Notes: generated by a model not told the origin, from the sequence alone. Shown: positions 17,113 to 26,035, numbered from the stretch's first letter. The stretch: 64,000 nucleotides of DNA from Hahella sp050299855 (GCA_050299855.1 JBNKWQ010000010.1:61564-125563); one strand, 5' to 3'. Numbers and translations: made by a program.

Positions 17113-17875
17113 TTCAACCTGGGTGGCATTTCAAACCATTATTATTAAAGAGGTGCGCCGTTTTATGCGCATCTGGCCCCAGACGATTCTGCCCCCTGCA
17201 ATCACCATGACCCTGTACTTCGTGATATTTGGAAATCTGATTGGTCCACGAATTGGCCAGATGGGCGGTTATTCCTATATGGATTTCATCGTGCCGGGGC
17301 TGATCATGATGTCAGTGATCACCAATGCCTACGCTAATGTAGTCTCGTCTTTTTTTGGGATGAAGTTTCAACATAGTATTGAAGAGTTATTGGTGGCTCC
17401 GGTGCCCAACTATGTCATTCTCCTTGGATACGTTGGTGGAGGGGTGGCACGCGGCCTGGCCGTGGGCGTTATTGTCACGCTGGTGTCTCTTTGGTTTACC
17501 GATTTGCAGATTCACCATGTCGGAGTAGTGGTCTCAGTCGTATTTTTGACAGCCATTCTGTTCTCCCTCGGCGGATTTATAAACGCAGTCTATGCCAACA
17601 AGTTTGATGATATTTCCATTGTCCCTACGTTTATACTGACGCCATTGACCTATCTCGGTGGTGTGTTTTACTCCATCAGTCTTCTGCCGTCGTTTTGGCA
17701 GGACGTTTCTCTTATAAATCCGATTTTGTATATGGTTAACGCATTCCGCTATGGTTTGCTGGGCGTTAGTGATATAGATATCAGCGTTGCTTACGGCATG
17801 ATCATGCTGTTTATCGTGATTCTGTTCAGTTTTAGTCTTTCCTTGTTGAATCGCGGAGTTGGCATTCGCAACTAG
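17105..17875 (+). CDS. yadH: ABC-2 type exporter permease (YadH type)
   Basis: A 256-residue permease with six hydrophobic helices of the ABC-2 class. The features ILPPAITMTLYFVIFGNLIG near the N-terminus and TPLTYLGGVFYSISLLP in the C-terminal half are strong marks of the YadH family. It follows yadG with overlapping reading frames and would form the membrane part of the same exporter. Gene pairs of this type are widespread in proteobacteria and are often conserved without an assigned substrate. Confidence 0.9.
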   Translation: MFSSTWVAFQTIIIKEVRRFMRIWPQTILPPAITMTLYFVIFGNLIGPRIGQMGGYSYMDFIVPGLIMMSVITNAYANVVSSFFGMKFQHSIEELLVAPVPNYVILLGYVGGGVARGLAVGVIVTLVSLWFTDLQIHHVGVVVSVVFLTAILFSLGGFINAVYANKFDDISIVPTFILTPLTYLGGVFYSISLLPSFWQDVSLINPILYMVNAFRYGLLGVSDIDISVAYGMIMLFIVILFSFSLSLLNRGVGIRN

Positions 17876-17975
17876 CCGGTCATATTCAATGAACCGACAA
17901 GTAGTTTTAAAGGGTGAGAAGGGCAGTAAAGTCGCTCAGGCTTTAAAATGTGTCAGATTTTAAAGGTAAGGATTT

Positions 17976-18800
17976 GTGGATTTAAAAGGTTCTACTAAGT
18001 TAGGGCAATCTACGGAATATCCGGATCACTACGATCCGGCCCAGCTAACACCAATTGCCCGTAATCATAACCGACAAAAGCTCGGTATTGGTCATGAACT
18101 TCCATTTATGGGAGAGGACTTATGGAATGCTTATGAGTTGTCCTGGCTGGACCCCAAAGGTAAACCTCAGGTTGCTATTGGAGTCATCAGAATTGCCTGT
18201 GACAGTCCGAATATTGTCGAATCAAAGTCTTTCAAGCTTTACCTGAATTCATTCAATCAAACGACATTTGCGTCAATGAGCGATGTCGCTCAGACCATGG
18301 AAAAGGATCTTGCGGCAGCAGTACAGGGTAGAGTAAAGGTTGAGGTTCTTTCCCTGTCAGCCTGGCAGGATGAACCTTCGGATTGGGCGCAGGCGATATG
18401 TCTGGACGATTTGGATGTTGAGTGTAAAACCTATACCCCGGACCCGGCTCTGCTCGGGTTGTCAGATTCTCCGGAGGCGGTGACTGAGACCTTGTCATCT
18501 CATCTGCTGAAATCCAACTGTCCTGTTACTGGTCAGCCTGATTGGGCGACATTGTATATTCGGTATAGCGGTCCCCGGCTGAACCACAAAGGATTGCTCC
18601 AATTTATCGTTTCGATGCGGGGACACCAGGATTTCCATGAGCATTGTGTCGAGTCTATCTACACTGCGTTGATGGAGAAGTGTCGCCCGGAAAAACTAGC
18701 GGTTTACGCCCGTTATACCCGACGTGGAGGGCTGGATATCAACCCGCTAAGATCCAATTATTCCCTGAAAGCGGCCAACTTCAAGCTGGCCAGGCAGTAG
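17976..18800 (+). CDS. queF: NADPH-dependent 7-cyano-7-deazaguanine reductase QueF
   Basis: A 274-residue enzyme of the long, two-half QueF type (E. coli form about 282). It reduces the nitrile preQ0 to the amine preQ1 in queuosine synthesis. The substrate-binding motif ESKSFKLYLNSFN is at residues 82-94 and the active-site Cys182 in CPVTGQPD, with Asp189, forms the covalent thioimide site. The start is GTG, preceded by AAGGTAAGG. The later pathway genes queA and tgt lie about 16 kb downstream in this window. Confidence 0.95.
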   Translation: MDLKGSTKLGQSTEYPDHYDPAQLTPIARNHNRQKLGIGHELPFMGEDLWNAYELSWLDPKGKPQVAIGVIRIACDSPNIVESKSFKLYLNSFNQTTFASMSDVAQTMEKDLAAAVQGRVKVEVLSLSAWQDEPSDWAQAICLDDLDVECKTYTPDPALLGLSDSPEAVTETLSSHLLKSNCPVTGQPDWATLYIRYSGPRLNHKGLLQFIVSMRGHQDFHEHCVESIYTALMEKCRPEKLAVYARYTRRGGLDINPLRSNYSLKAANFKLARQ

Positions 18801-18857
18801 TCAGTTTATAAGCTGTTAATTGACTTGCTATGGGGGATGTCGGTGCTGGATGCTGGC

Positions 18858-20261
18858 CTAACCGTGGCGGAGTTTGTCAGCGGCCGACTCCAGCGCCTTC
18901 AGGACTTTTTCTCTGGCATCAATACTGACCTTGCCTGCATCCAGATACATGGCAAATCCTTCGCTCTCATGTTCGATAAAGCTGTGATTGGCACCAATGT
19001 CCCGGCGGAAGTCGATCACTGAATATATAGGTACCGGACGAGCAAATCCTTTTACGGTAATTTCTCCTTTATCCCTCACCATGATGGTGTCCTTGATCAG
19101 GGAAAAAGTTGTATAGGACATTAATATCTCACCAGGCTCTGCCATGCTTTCCAGACGGCTGGCGAGGTTTACTTCCTTACCGATAATGGTGTAATCCATA
19201 CGATTCTCAGCACCAAAATTACCCACTGTGCAAAAACCGGTGCTGATACCCATACGAATTTCCAACGGTGACCTGATGCCCTGACTGGACCACTTCTGGC
19301 GCAGGATTTTCATATGTTTGCGCATGTCAATTGCCATGGCAACACAAGCCAGGGTGTCTTCTTTGGAGCCGCGACTGGTCGGGTCTCCAAAGAATATCAT
19401 GATGCTGTCTCCGACAAACTTATCAATGGTGCCGCCATACTTAAGGGCTATCTGTGACATCTCGTTGAAATAGTGGTTTAACAGTTCCGTAAGGCTTTCG
19501 GGCTCCATCTCTTCGGCCAGTTCAGTGAATCCTTTGATGTCGGAAAAGAAAACAGCCAATTTTTTACGTTGGGTTTCCAGCCTGACATCACGTTCACCGG
19601 TAAAAATCGACTGCCACACCTGGGGCGAAAGATATTTGGCCAGCTTGTGCGAGAGGGTGATGGATTGCTCGCGCTGGAACTGAATTTGTGATTTTGCGCT
19701 CACCAGTGCGCGTGCCTGGTGGTGCGTATAGAAAGCTGTCACTGATATAAAAATCGTGCATCCCAGTCCTGAAACAATGCTCACACTGATCGGGGTGGGC
19801 GGGGCAATATCCAGCCCGAAGTACAGTGATGCCAGGGTGAAACCTGCCAAAAAGGAGACGCTGCCCATTCCCCACGCCCGCATGCCGCCGACAATAATGA
19901 GGGTGAAATTCAGGATCAACAGTAGAAATAGCGTGGGGGTAAGGCTGAGCTTTATGAGTACCAGAGACACACCACACAGGAAAGTGTCAAAGAGCAGTAT
20001 GCTTTGGCGGACTTTTAAGTTTTTGTCCTTGCCAAGGTAACGTACGGCAAAATATAGGACATGGGGCCATAGCATGGCTGCCGGCACCATCCAGATCAGG
20101 TATTCATTAAAATGTTGCTCAAGAATGCCCGACACAATAATGGCAGCGACGGCAAGATAAGCCAGAACCCTGCCGTTATAATCCGGCATCGGTGGGATTG
20201 TGGCTTGTGAGCCGGGTCTGATGGAGCGTGCTACCTGTGTGGTCGCCATGGGCTGATTCAT
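18858..20261 (-). CDS. cyaB: Membrane adenylate cyclase (MASE2 sensor, class III cyclase)
   Basis: A 467-residue protein. The N-terminal half (about 25-185) has five or six hydrophobic helices of the MASE2 type, and the C-terminal half is a class III nucleotide cyclase domain. The two metal-binding aspartates are present in FSDIKGFT and VGDSIMIFFGD, and the transition-state Asn/Arg pair lies in EVNLASRLE. Lys in DKFVGD and the polar residues in DYTIIG are compatible with ATP as substrate. The architecture and length match CyaB of Pseudomonas aeruginosa, which supplies cAMP for Vfr-dependent control; whether this strain uses it the same way is an inference. Confidence 0.88.
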   Translation of the reverse strand: MNQPMATTQVARSIRPGSQATIPPMPDYNGRVLAYLAVAAIIVSGILEQHFNEYLIWMVPAAMLWPHVLYFAVRYLGKDKNLKVRQSILLFDTFLCGVSLVLIKLSLTPTLFLLLILNFTLIIVGGMRAWGMGSVSFLAGFTLASLYFGLDIAPPTPISVSIVSGLGCTIFISVTAFYTHHQARALVSAKSQIQFQREQSITLSHKLAKYLSPQVWQSIFTGERDVRLETQRKKLAVFFSDIKGFTELAEEMEPESLTELLNHYFNEMSQIALKYGGTIDKFVGDSIMIFFGDPTSRGSKEDTLACVAMAIDMRKHMKILRQKWSSQGIRSPLEIRMGISTGFCTVGNFGAENRMDYTIIGKEVNLASRLESMAEPGEILMSYTTFSLIKDTIMVRDKGEITVKGFARPVPIYSVIDFRRDIGANHSFIEHESEGFAMYLDAGKVSIDAREKVLKALESAADKLRHG

Positions 20262-20770
20262 TTTGTTGCCAACTCCTTGGATCTGGGGAGCGACAGTAAG
20301 TTGTGCATATATCTCATTTTTATGGCACTTCTACTTCATGCTCAATGCGCCGATGCGTATGATTAACCTAATAGTTCAGGTTTCACTGTCGCACAATTTC
20401 GTTGGCGTTGGGCTTTTTCATCATTTACCGAAGCGCCACTCATACTTATTAGTATAATCGAGAAAAATCAGAGTGATGAGCAGCTAATTCTGGCCTGACT
20501 ATTGGCTGGCTCAGGTTAGCAGCAAAATGGTTGTGGGCCAAGGGTCTTTGTCTATACGTCTTTGGTATGAGTCGGGTTTGCGCCGGTTAGGGGGCTGTGC
20601 TGTAGAGCCTGGAAGCGCTGAAGTCAGTTGAGGGTTTTAGAACTGCAAGCATTTCCATAAATTAAACAATTGCTGGCACCAGGGCGGATGTTTTCAGAGC
20701 AGGTCCTTTACTTTAGTCTTCGCGTTCAATATTCAGCACCGGCGTTAAAAATATACTGAAAGGAAGTTAT
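20262..20770. other. Intergenic stretch between divergent cyclase and nitroreductase genes
   Basis: About 510 bases lie between the divergent starts. I see no convincing RNA gene or operator here. Possible promoters for both genes must lie in it. A 64-codon open frame on the plus strand (20263-20457) looks like chance. Confidence 0.5.
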
Positions 20771-21334
20771 ATGAGTATTCTTGAAACTTTGGCATCCAGA
20801 AATTCAAGCCCTCTTTTAAAAGGGCCGGCACCCAGTGAATCGGATATTCGCCGGATCTATGAAGCCATGATGCGGGCACCAGATCATGCACGATTGAGAC
20901 CCTGTCGAATTCAAGTCTGGCACGGAGATGGTCTGAAGCGTATGGGGCAGGTTTTTGCGGATTATCTGTTGAGAAAGGATCCGGCGGCCACAGAGGATAT
21001 GATTGACCGGGCACACTCGCGTCCTTTGCGTGCCCCCATGGTGATTGCGGTTATAGCCAATGTAGTGGAGCATGCCAAAGTGCCTGCCGTAGAGCAGTTA
21101 ATCAGTGCTGGATGTAGTGCCTATATTATACTGCTCGGTCTTGATGCGCTCGGCTATGGGGGAATGTGGCGTACCGGCGATATAGCCTACGATTCGCAAG
21201 CTTGTCATGATCTGGGGCTGACGGAAAATGAACACCTAGTGGGTTTTATCTATACCGGCACTCCCCAGGACAGAACTCCGAAGCCTGTGGATATTCCAGC
21301 ATTTGAGCAAAGAGTGAGTTTTATCTCCTCCTGA
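20771..21334 (+). CDS. Nitroreductase family protein, YdjA-like
   Basis: A 187-residue flavin-dependent oxidoreductase of the short nitroreductase class. The N-terminal SRNS motif, MMRAPDHARLRPCRI (about 33-47, FMN-binding Arg region) and GLDALGYGGMWRTG (about 120-133) match E. coli YdjA. It would bind FMN and use NAD(P)H; the natural substrate is unknown. It has GGAAG as ribosome site and ends about 180 bases before the flagellar operon without overlap, so it is probably a separate unit. Confidence 0.88.
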   Translation: MSILETLASRNSSPLLKGPAPSESDIRRIYEAMMRAPDHARLRPCRIQVWHGDGLKRMGQVFADYLLRKDPAATEDMIDRAHSRPLRAPMVIAVIANVVEHAKVPAVEQLISAGCSAYIILLGLDALGYGGMWRTGDIAYDSQACHDLGLTENEHLVGFIYTGTPQDRTPKPVDIPAFEQRVSFISS

Positions 21335-21462
21335 CCGCTCCCGGTCATATCTCCCCCTCCGTTTTAGATGTATCCGGTATACGGCAACAGGGCGGTAGCG
21401 AATTGCCGCATTTAATTCCCCATAAAATGTTAACTATCTGATAAATAATAATAAAATATTGA

Positions 21463-21478
21463 TGGCATTGGTCTTGCT
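21463..21478 (+). promoter_or_regulatory. Sigma-54 promoter of the flgB operon
   Basis: TGGCATTGGTCTTGCT has the GG-N10-GC spacing and a close match to the -24/-12 consensus of RpoN promoters. It is 35 bases before the flgB start, behind an A/T-rich tract. In polar flagellates with a FleQ/FlrC hierarchy, rod and hook genes are RpoN-dependent, so this fits class II or III control. Confidence 0.88.
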
Positions 21479-21512
21479 CTATGTTCACGCAGTGACACTA
21501 TTGAGGTGAGTA

Positions 21513-21911
21513 ATGGCCATTTCATTTGATCAAGCATTGGGGATAGACGAGCAGGCGCTCAAGTTGCGTACCCAAAGGGCTGAAGTGCTTGCAAACAACC
21601 TGGCAAATGCAGATACCCCGGGGTTTAAAGCTCAGGACATCAACTTTCGCGCCGTGCTGCAGCAGCAGATGGGCATGCAGGAAGGGCTTGAGGCAGTCAA
21701 GACAGACAAAGGGCATATGTCGATTTCTTCGGCAGGTGCCAATGGCGAGCTGATGTATCGAAATCCAAGCCAACCTTCGATTGATGGAAATACGGTCGAA
21801 TCACAGACCGAAATTGTCGAATACACTAAAAACGCACTCGATTTTCAGGCCAGCTTTCTCATGTTGAACAACCGCCTGAAAGGCTTGGTTAGCGCGATTA
21901 AAGGAGAATAA
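21513..21911 (+). CDS. flgB: Flagellar proximal rod protein FlgB
   Basis: A 132-residue rod protein exported through the flagellar type III system and placed in the periplasm above the basal body. The N-terminal heptad region and the ANNLANADTPGFKA motif (about 28-41) are diagnostic of rod, hook and HAP proteins; the short length is typical for FlgB. It is the first gene of the flg operon, has GAGGTGA as ribosome site and lies just downstream of the sigma-54 promoter. The stop codon overlaps the first possible flgC start by one base. Confidence 0.96.
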   Translation: MAISFDQALGIDEQALKLRTQRAEVLANNLANADTPGFKAQDINFRAVLQQQMGMQEGLEAVKTDKGHMSISSAGANGELMYRNPSQPSIDGNTVESQTEIVEYTKNALDFQASFLMLNNRLKGLVSAIKGE

Positions 21912-21913
21912 TG

Positions 21914-22351
21914 ATGTCGATTAATAACATTTTTGACATTGCCGGTTCAGCGCTATCCGCACAGTCGGTACGGCTTAATACAACGGCCAGTAACCTCGCA
22001 AATGCTGAATCCGCAAGCTCCAGCATTGATGAGACTTATAGGGCACGCAAGCCGATATTTGCTGCCATTCAGCAGCAGGCATTGTCCCAGGCAATTGGCG
22101 GCAGCATTGACGATGATGCTTCAAGGGGAGTTGAGGTAAGAGGGATAGTGGAGAGTCAGGATCCTCTGCAGCGTCGTTATCAGCCTGAACACCCTATGGC
22201 CGACGAAGATGGCTATGTGTTCTATCCGAATGTGAATGTGGTTGAGGAAATGGCCGACATGATGTCGTCGTCGCGCAGCTTCCAGATCAACACAGAAGTC
22301 TTGAATAGCGCAAAAACCATGATGCAGCGATTGTTAACTCTGGGCCAGTAA
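21914..22351 (+). CDS. flgC: Flagellar proximal rod protein FlgC
   Basis: About 145 residues, second rod subunit. The N-terminus has the SALSAQSVRLNTTASNLANAES pattern (about 13-34) and the C-terminus the VNVVEEMADMMSSSRSFQIN helix (family-wide EMV-like assembly motif). Two tandem ATG codons are present; the one at 21914 has the better distance from AAGGAG (21901-21906), the one at 21911 overlaps the flgB stop. The product assembles with FlgB, FlgF and FlgG to form the rod. Confidence 0.95.
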   Translation: MSINNIFDIAGSALSAQSVRLNTTASNLANAESASSSIDETYRARKPIFAAIQQQALSQAIGGSIDDDASRGVEVRGIVESQDPLQRRYQPEHPMADEDGYVFYPNVNVVEEMADMMSSSRSFQINTEVLNSAKTMMQRLLTLGQ

Positions 22352-22375
22352 CTCTGGCGTCGTGAGGATCATTAG

Positions 22376-23050
22376 ATGAGTAATGTTAGTTCAGCAACCA
22401 CCAATGATGTCTTAAATCAGTACTCGCTTAAGACAGAAGAAAAGGAAAAGTCCAATGAGCTCGGTCAAACTGAGTTTCTTGAACTCATGATCGCCCAGAT
22501 GAATAACCAGAGCCCTTTGGAGCCTCAGAATAATACTGAGTTTGTGGCGCAATTAGCTCAATTCAGTTCGGTTGAAGGGCTGGAGCGGCTAAATACGACC
22601 GCTGAATCCATGGCTTCCCAGTTCCGTAGTACTCAGGCACTGCAGGCGTCGGCAATGGTTGGCCGGGATGTGCTGGTGCCGGGGCAGTATGCGATTAAAT
22701 CTTCGAATGGTCAGATTAACGGTGTGATTGAGTTGCCGGCGGCAACGTCCAATCTAGCGATCAGTATTTTTAACCAGTCTGGAGAGTTGGTGAGCAGGTT
22801 GGAGAAGGGTACCCAGGCTTCAGGAGACGTACCTTTTACCTGGGACGGAACTAATAGTAAGGGCGAAACATTGCCGGCCGGCAAATATGAGGTCGTGGCG
22901 GAAGCACAATACAATGGTGAAAGTGAACAACAGGTTGCCTATCTGGCCGCCAATGTGGACAGCGTGTCGATTGCCACCAATGGCAACGTGATTCTGAATC
23001 TGGCTGAGCTGGGCTCGGTCGGCATCGATGAAGTCAAACAGATTAACTGA
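22376..23050 (+). CDS. flgD: Flagellar hook cap FlgD
   Basis: A 224-residue hook-assembly scaffold. The N-terminal part has the conserved LGQTEFLELMIAQMNNQSPL and NTEFVAQLAQFSSVEGLE motifs (about 29-75). The C-terminal part is an FlgD Ig-like domain with FTWDGTNSKGETLPAGKYE (about 154-172). It caps the growing hook and is later removed. It lies in the normal place between flgC and flgE. Confidence 0.95.
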   Translation: MSNVSSATTNDVLNQYSLKTEEKEKSNELGQTEFLELMIAQMNNQSPLEPQNNTEFVAQLAQFSSVEGLERLNTTAESMASQFRSTQALQASAMVGRDVLVPGQYAIKSSNGQINGVIELPAATSNLAISIFNQSGELVSRLEKGTQASGDVPFTWDGTNSKGETLPAGKYEVVAEAQYNGESEQQVAYLAANVDSVSIATNGNVILNLAELGSVGIDEVKQIN

Positions 23051-23074
23051 ACTTGAACTAGAGCGAGGTGTGAT

Positions 23075-25054
23075 ATGCCGTTCAATGTCGCATTAACAGG
23101 AATTCGAGCCGCAACAGTCGATCTCGAAGTCACCGGTAACAATATTGCCAACGCCAGCACCGTTGGTTTCAAAAAGTCTCGCACAGAATTTGGCGATCTA
23201 TATGCCAATGGGTTTCTCAGTCAGGGTAATAACCCTGTTGGCGATGGTGTTCGAGTTCAGAATGTCCGGCAACAGTTTGCCCAAGGGAACATCTCTTTCA
23301 CCGATAACGGGCTGGATATGGCCATTAACGGTGAGGGGTTCTTTGTGCTGGAAGACTCTGGCGACCGGCGCTACAGCCGGGCCGGCCAGTTTGGTGTAAA
23401 CAAGGATGGTTATGTCGTCAATTCTTCCGGGATGTTCCTGCAAGGTTTTCAGGCCAATGATGCAGGAGTTCTTAGTGGTGTTATCGGCGACCTGGTGATT
23501 GATAACGATAATCAGCCGCCTTCCAGGACGACGGGTGTCACCACCCAGTTCAACCTGGATGCTTCTGAAGATGTGCTGGTGGAACGTGGTGAGACAATCG
23601 TCAGCGATGGTGCCTCTGTGGGAGTGGCAACAGCAAGTGCGACCTATGATAACGGCTACTTGCCCCAGGATGTCACCATTACACAGGCAGACGGCTCAAC
23701 TTCTACAATTTCGATCCCTGCCAATAGTTCTGCGGGGGCGATTGCCGCACTGCTGAATGCCGTTGAAAATGTAGATGCGTCGGCAACCACGCAGGCGACT
23801 ATCCCGGCGGCAACCTATACCAATGGTCTTGGTAATATGACGGTGACGGTTAATGGTGTGCCGTTAACCGGTTACAGCAACATTACTGATCTGGGTAATG
23901 CGATTAATGCATCACCTTCACTGGTAGGTGTTAGTGCTGTCCTGGACGCTTCGGGTGATCTTGTGATTATCGCCAGTCGCGGTGAGGATCTGCAGTTTGG
24001 ATTTTCCAGTCCGGATGCGGGCGATACTTTCCAGGTGCAGGGCAGTGATGCCGGACCCAGCCTGCAAACTCTGAATGCTGGTAATTCGGATGTGGTTGTC
24101 GGCGGTGAAGTAACGTTGACACTGGATACAGGAATGACCATAGCGTCAGTCGATGGCCCCACTGGGGGGAATACCGGCCTGCCGGTGGTGGATGTATTTG
24201 CTACCACCACGGGAACGCCTTTCGTTAACAATACTTTCGATCCGACTGATGAAAACACCTACAACCACGCAACCTCCACGACAATATATGACAGTTTGGG
24301 TAATGGTCACGTCATGACCATGTACTTTGTCAAAGAGGATCTGGTGTCCGGGGCACCGGCCAATCTTTGGAGCATGCATATCCTGATAGACGATGAGGAC
24401 GTGGGTGACCCTTTGGCTGCTGGTGGTTCGCCCACCCGGGCGACCTTCGGGCTGGTATTCAACGAGGACGGTACGCTTAATACCAACCTGTCTGATGACG
24501 TATTGATTTCCAACTGGGTGCCATTGGATTCCATGGGCAACCCTAATGGGGCTGAAGGTCCGGTAAACGTTGTAAATGGTGGTGTGTTGCCGATTCCGGA
24601 TCCCCCTACCAGCTCCAACTTCGAAATAGACATTGCTTCCATGACCCAGTTCGGCAGTGATTTTTCTGTCGATAATCTGCAGCAGAACGGTTACACAACT
24701 GGACGACTGGTGGGGCTTGACGTGGGTGGAGATGGCTCTGTGTTCGCCCGATTTACCAATGGTGAGTCTCAGCTGCTGGGGCAGGTGGCACTGGCCAACT
24801 TTAACGATGTTGATGGATTGACGCCCGTTGGAGACACCACTTGGGTGGAAACTTTTGCTTCCGGCACACCAATAATTGGTGCACCGGGGACAGCTTCCCT
24901 GGGGGATATTCGTGCCAGCTCTCTGGAGGAATCCAATGTTGAGCTGTCCGACGAACTGGTAGGCCTGATCATCGCTCAGCGCAACTATCAGGCGAATGCC
25001 AAAACCATCGAAACGGCAAACACTGTTACCCAAACCATCATTAACCTGAGATAG
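23075..25054 (+). CDS. flgE: Flagellar hook protein FlgE, long form
   Basis: A 659-residue hook subunit, much longer than the about 400 of E. coli. The N-terminal assembly region (MPFNVALTGIRAATVDLEVT, GNNIANASTVGFK) and the C-terminal ANAKTIETANTVTQTIINLR helix are conserved. The additional length is in the middle (about residues 170-420), the surface-exposed D2/D3 part, and includes a segment at about 193-357 that resembles one in FlgK. The ribosome site is GAGCGAGGTG. The stop codon lies inside a short tandem repeat. Confidence 0.95.
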   Translation: MPFNVALTGIRAATVDLEVTGNNIANASTVGFKKSRTEFGDLYANGFLSQGNNPVGDGVRVQNVRQQFAQGNISFTDNGLDMAINGEGFFVLEDSGDRRYSRAGQFGVNKDGYVVNSSGMFLQGFQANDAGVLSGVIGDLVIDNDNQPPSRTTGVTTQFNLDASEDVLVERGETIVSDGASVGVATASATYDNGYLPQDVTITQADGSTSTISIPANSSAGAIAALLNAVENVDASATTQATIPAATYTNGLGNMTVTVNGVPLTGYSNITDLGNAINASPSLVGVSAVLDASGDLVIIASRGEDLQFGFSSPDAGDTFQVQGSDAGPSLQTLNAGNSDVVVGGEVTLTLDTGMTIASVDGPTGGNTGLPVVDVFATTTGTPFVNNTFDPTDENTYNHATSTTIYDSLGNGHVMTMYFVKEDLVSGAPANLWSMHILIDDEDVGDPLAAGGSPTRATFGLVFNEDGTLNTNLSDDVLISNWVPLDSMGNPNGAEGPVNVVNGGVLPIPDPPTSSNFEIDIASMTQFGSDFSVDNLQQNGYTTGRLVGLDVGGDGSVFARFTNGESQLLGQVALANFNDVDGLTPVGDTTWVETFASGTPIIGAPGTASLGDIRASSLEESNVELSDELVGLIIAQRNYQANAKTIETANTVTQTIINLR

Positions 25055-25101
25055 GGCTAGTGATCTGAGATAAGACTAGTGATCTGAGATAATACCAGTG
25101 A
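25046..25101 (+). repeat. 19-base tandem repeat overlapping the flgE stop
   Basis: Three adjacent copies: CTGAGATAGGGCTAGTGAT (25046-25064), CTGAGATAAGACTAGTGAT (25065-25083) and an incomplete CTGAGATAATACCAGTGA (25084-25101). Copy one contains the last flgE codons and the TAG stop, so the array seems to have grown by duplication of the gene's 3' end into the flgE-flgF gap. Confidence 0.92.
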
Positions 25102-25157
25102 AAAGTTGAAGGCTGACAGATTCTAAGTATTTGAGTATGTCTGCCTGAGAGGTAGTT

Positions 25158-25913
25158 ATGGACAAAGCCCTATATGTAGCCATGACCGGTGCGGCACAGA
25201 ACATGTTGTCGCAGCAGGGGCATGCGAACAACTTGGCAAACGTCAATACCACGGGCTTCAAAACGGACTGGATGCAAGCCCGGAGTATGCCCGTATTTGG
25301 CGACTTCTATCCCAGTCGTGCCTATGCCATGACAGAGCGGCCTGCCACCAATTTTGAGCAGGGATCTCTGATGCAAACCGGTCGTGAGCTGGATGTAGCC
25401 ATTGCCGGTGAAGGTTGGATTGCCGTTCAAGCGCCGGATGGTTCAGAGGCATATACCCGCGAAGGCGAATTGCAGATTGATGTTAACGGTATACTTCGTA
25501 CAGGTTCTGGTCTTCCGGTTCTTGGTAATGGTGGGCCGTTGGCTATACCACCTGCAGCTAAAGTAGAAATAGGGGGGGATGGAACTGTCTCCATTGTCGG
25601 TCTGGGTCAGGGGCCGCAAGAGCTGGCAGAAATTGACCGGATCAAGCTGGTGAACCCACCTGGCGATCAGGTGTACAAAGGCGAGGACGGGCTGATGCGT
25701 ATCAAGCCTGATGCTGCTACTGCCGGTCAGCCGGTGCCTGCCGATGCCTTCGTCAATCTTCAGTCCGGTTATCTTGAATCTTCCAACGTCAATGCCGTCG
25801 AAGAAATGACGGAAATCCTTTCACTCTCCCGCCAGTTTGAGCTTCAAGTCAAGGTAATGCGGGCTGCAGATCAGAATACTGAGTCAGCGGCACGCTTATT
25901 GCAAATCTCCTGA
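25158..25913 (+). CDS. flgF: Flagellar proximal rod protein FlgF
   Basis: A 251-residue rod protein. The start MDKALYVAMTGAAQNMLSQQ and the motif HANNLANVNTTGFKTD are typical, as is the central GEGWIAVQAPDGSEAYTREG (about 82-101) of the FlgF/G/E family. The C-terminal ESSNVNAVEEMTEILSLSRQFELQVKVM helix serves in assembly. It is separated from flgE by 103 bases with tandem repeats and from flgG by 136 bases that can fold extensively. Confidence 0.95.
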   Translation: MDKALYVAMTGAAQNMLSQQGHANNLANVNTTGFKTDWMQARSMPVFGDFYPSRAYAMTERPATNFEQGSLMQTGRELDVAIAGEGWIAVQAPDGSEAYTREGELQIDVNGILRTGSGLPVLGNGGPLAIPPAAKVEIGGDGTVSIVGLGQGPQELAEIDRIKLVNPPGDQVYKGEDGLMRIKPDAATAGQPVPADAFVNLQSGYLESSNVNAVEEMTEILSLSRQFELQVKVMRAADQNTESAARLLQIS

Positions 25914-25917
25914 TATA

Positions 25918-25949
25918 GACGTATTGGCGGCAAATTTCCGCCATACGTC
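25918..25949 (+). other. Hairpin just after flgF
   Basis: Arms GACGTAT-T-GGCGG and CCGCC-ATACGTC (12 pairs with one bulged T) enclose a seven-base loop. It starts two bases after the flgF stop. There is no T tract behind it, so it is not a typical terminator and may protect the 3' end of the upstream message or act with the larger structure that follows. Confidence 0.75.
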
Positions 25950-26035
25950 CAGGTTCACAATCCTTTGTGATGTTGTTGAAAAGGTGAGTACAGGAAACCT
26001 CCTGCCGGTGTAACACCGGGAATCACCTTACCTGG
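25949..26035 (+). ncRNA. Candidate structured 5' leader RNA of flgG
   Basis: The region can form a closed multi-branch structure. Outer stem P1: CCAGGT (25949-25954) with ACCTGG (26030-26035). Inside: hairpin P2 TCACAA-TCCT-TTGTGA (25955-25970), a ten-base linker, then stem P3 AAGGTGA (25981-25987) with TCACCTT (26023-26029). P3 encloses two hairpins, CAGGA-AACC-TCCTG (25991-26004) and CCGGTG-TAA-CACCGG (26005-26019). P3 directly abuts P1, allowing coaxial stacking. The flgG ribosome site AGGAGA begins three bases later. All stems are perfect Watson-Crick. I recognise no known riboswitch class; function is inferred only from position and folding. Confidence 0.55.

Noticed and set aside
20281..20330. 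Possible CRP/Vfr site ahead of the adenylate cyclase gene (TGTGCATATATCTCA)
   Set aside because: The second half-site matches poorly (TCAT for CACA), so I could not support it.
24146..25033. A 295-codon frame antisense to flgE
   Set aside because: It is a long shadow of the flgE frame caused by codon use; composition and lack of a start context do not support a gene.
24985..25160. Insertion sequence or CRISPR-like array at the flgE end
   Set aside because: The repeats are directly adjacent with no spacers, and no transposase or cas gene is near; simple tandem duplication explains it.
25918..25949. Possible sigma-54 promoter or rho-independent terminator before flgG
   Set aside because: The GG-N10-GC spacing is not met and no T tract follows the hairpin.
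25949..26035. Known c-di-GMP riboswitch upstream of flgG
   Set aside because: The conserved sequence blocks of GEMM-I and of class II riboswitches are absent; only the general branched shape is similar.
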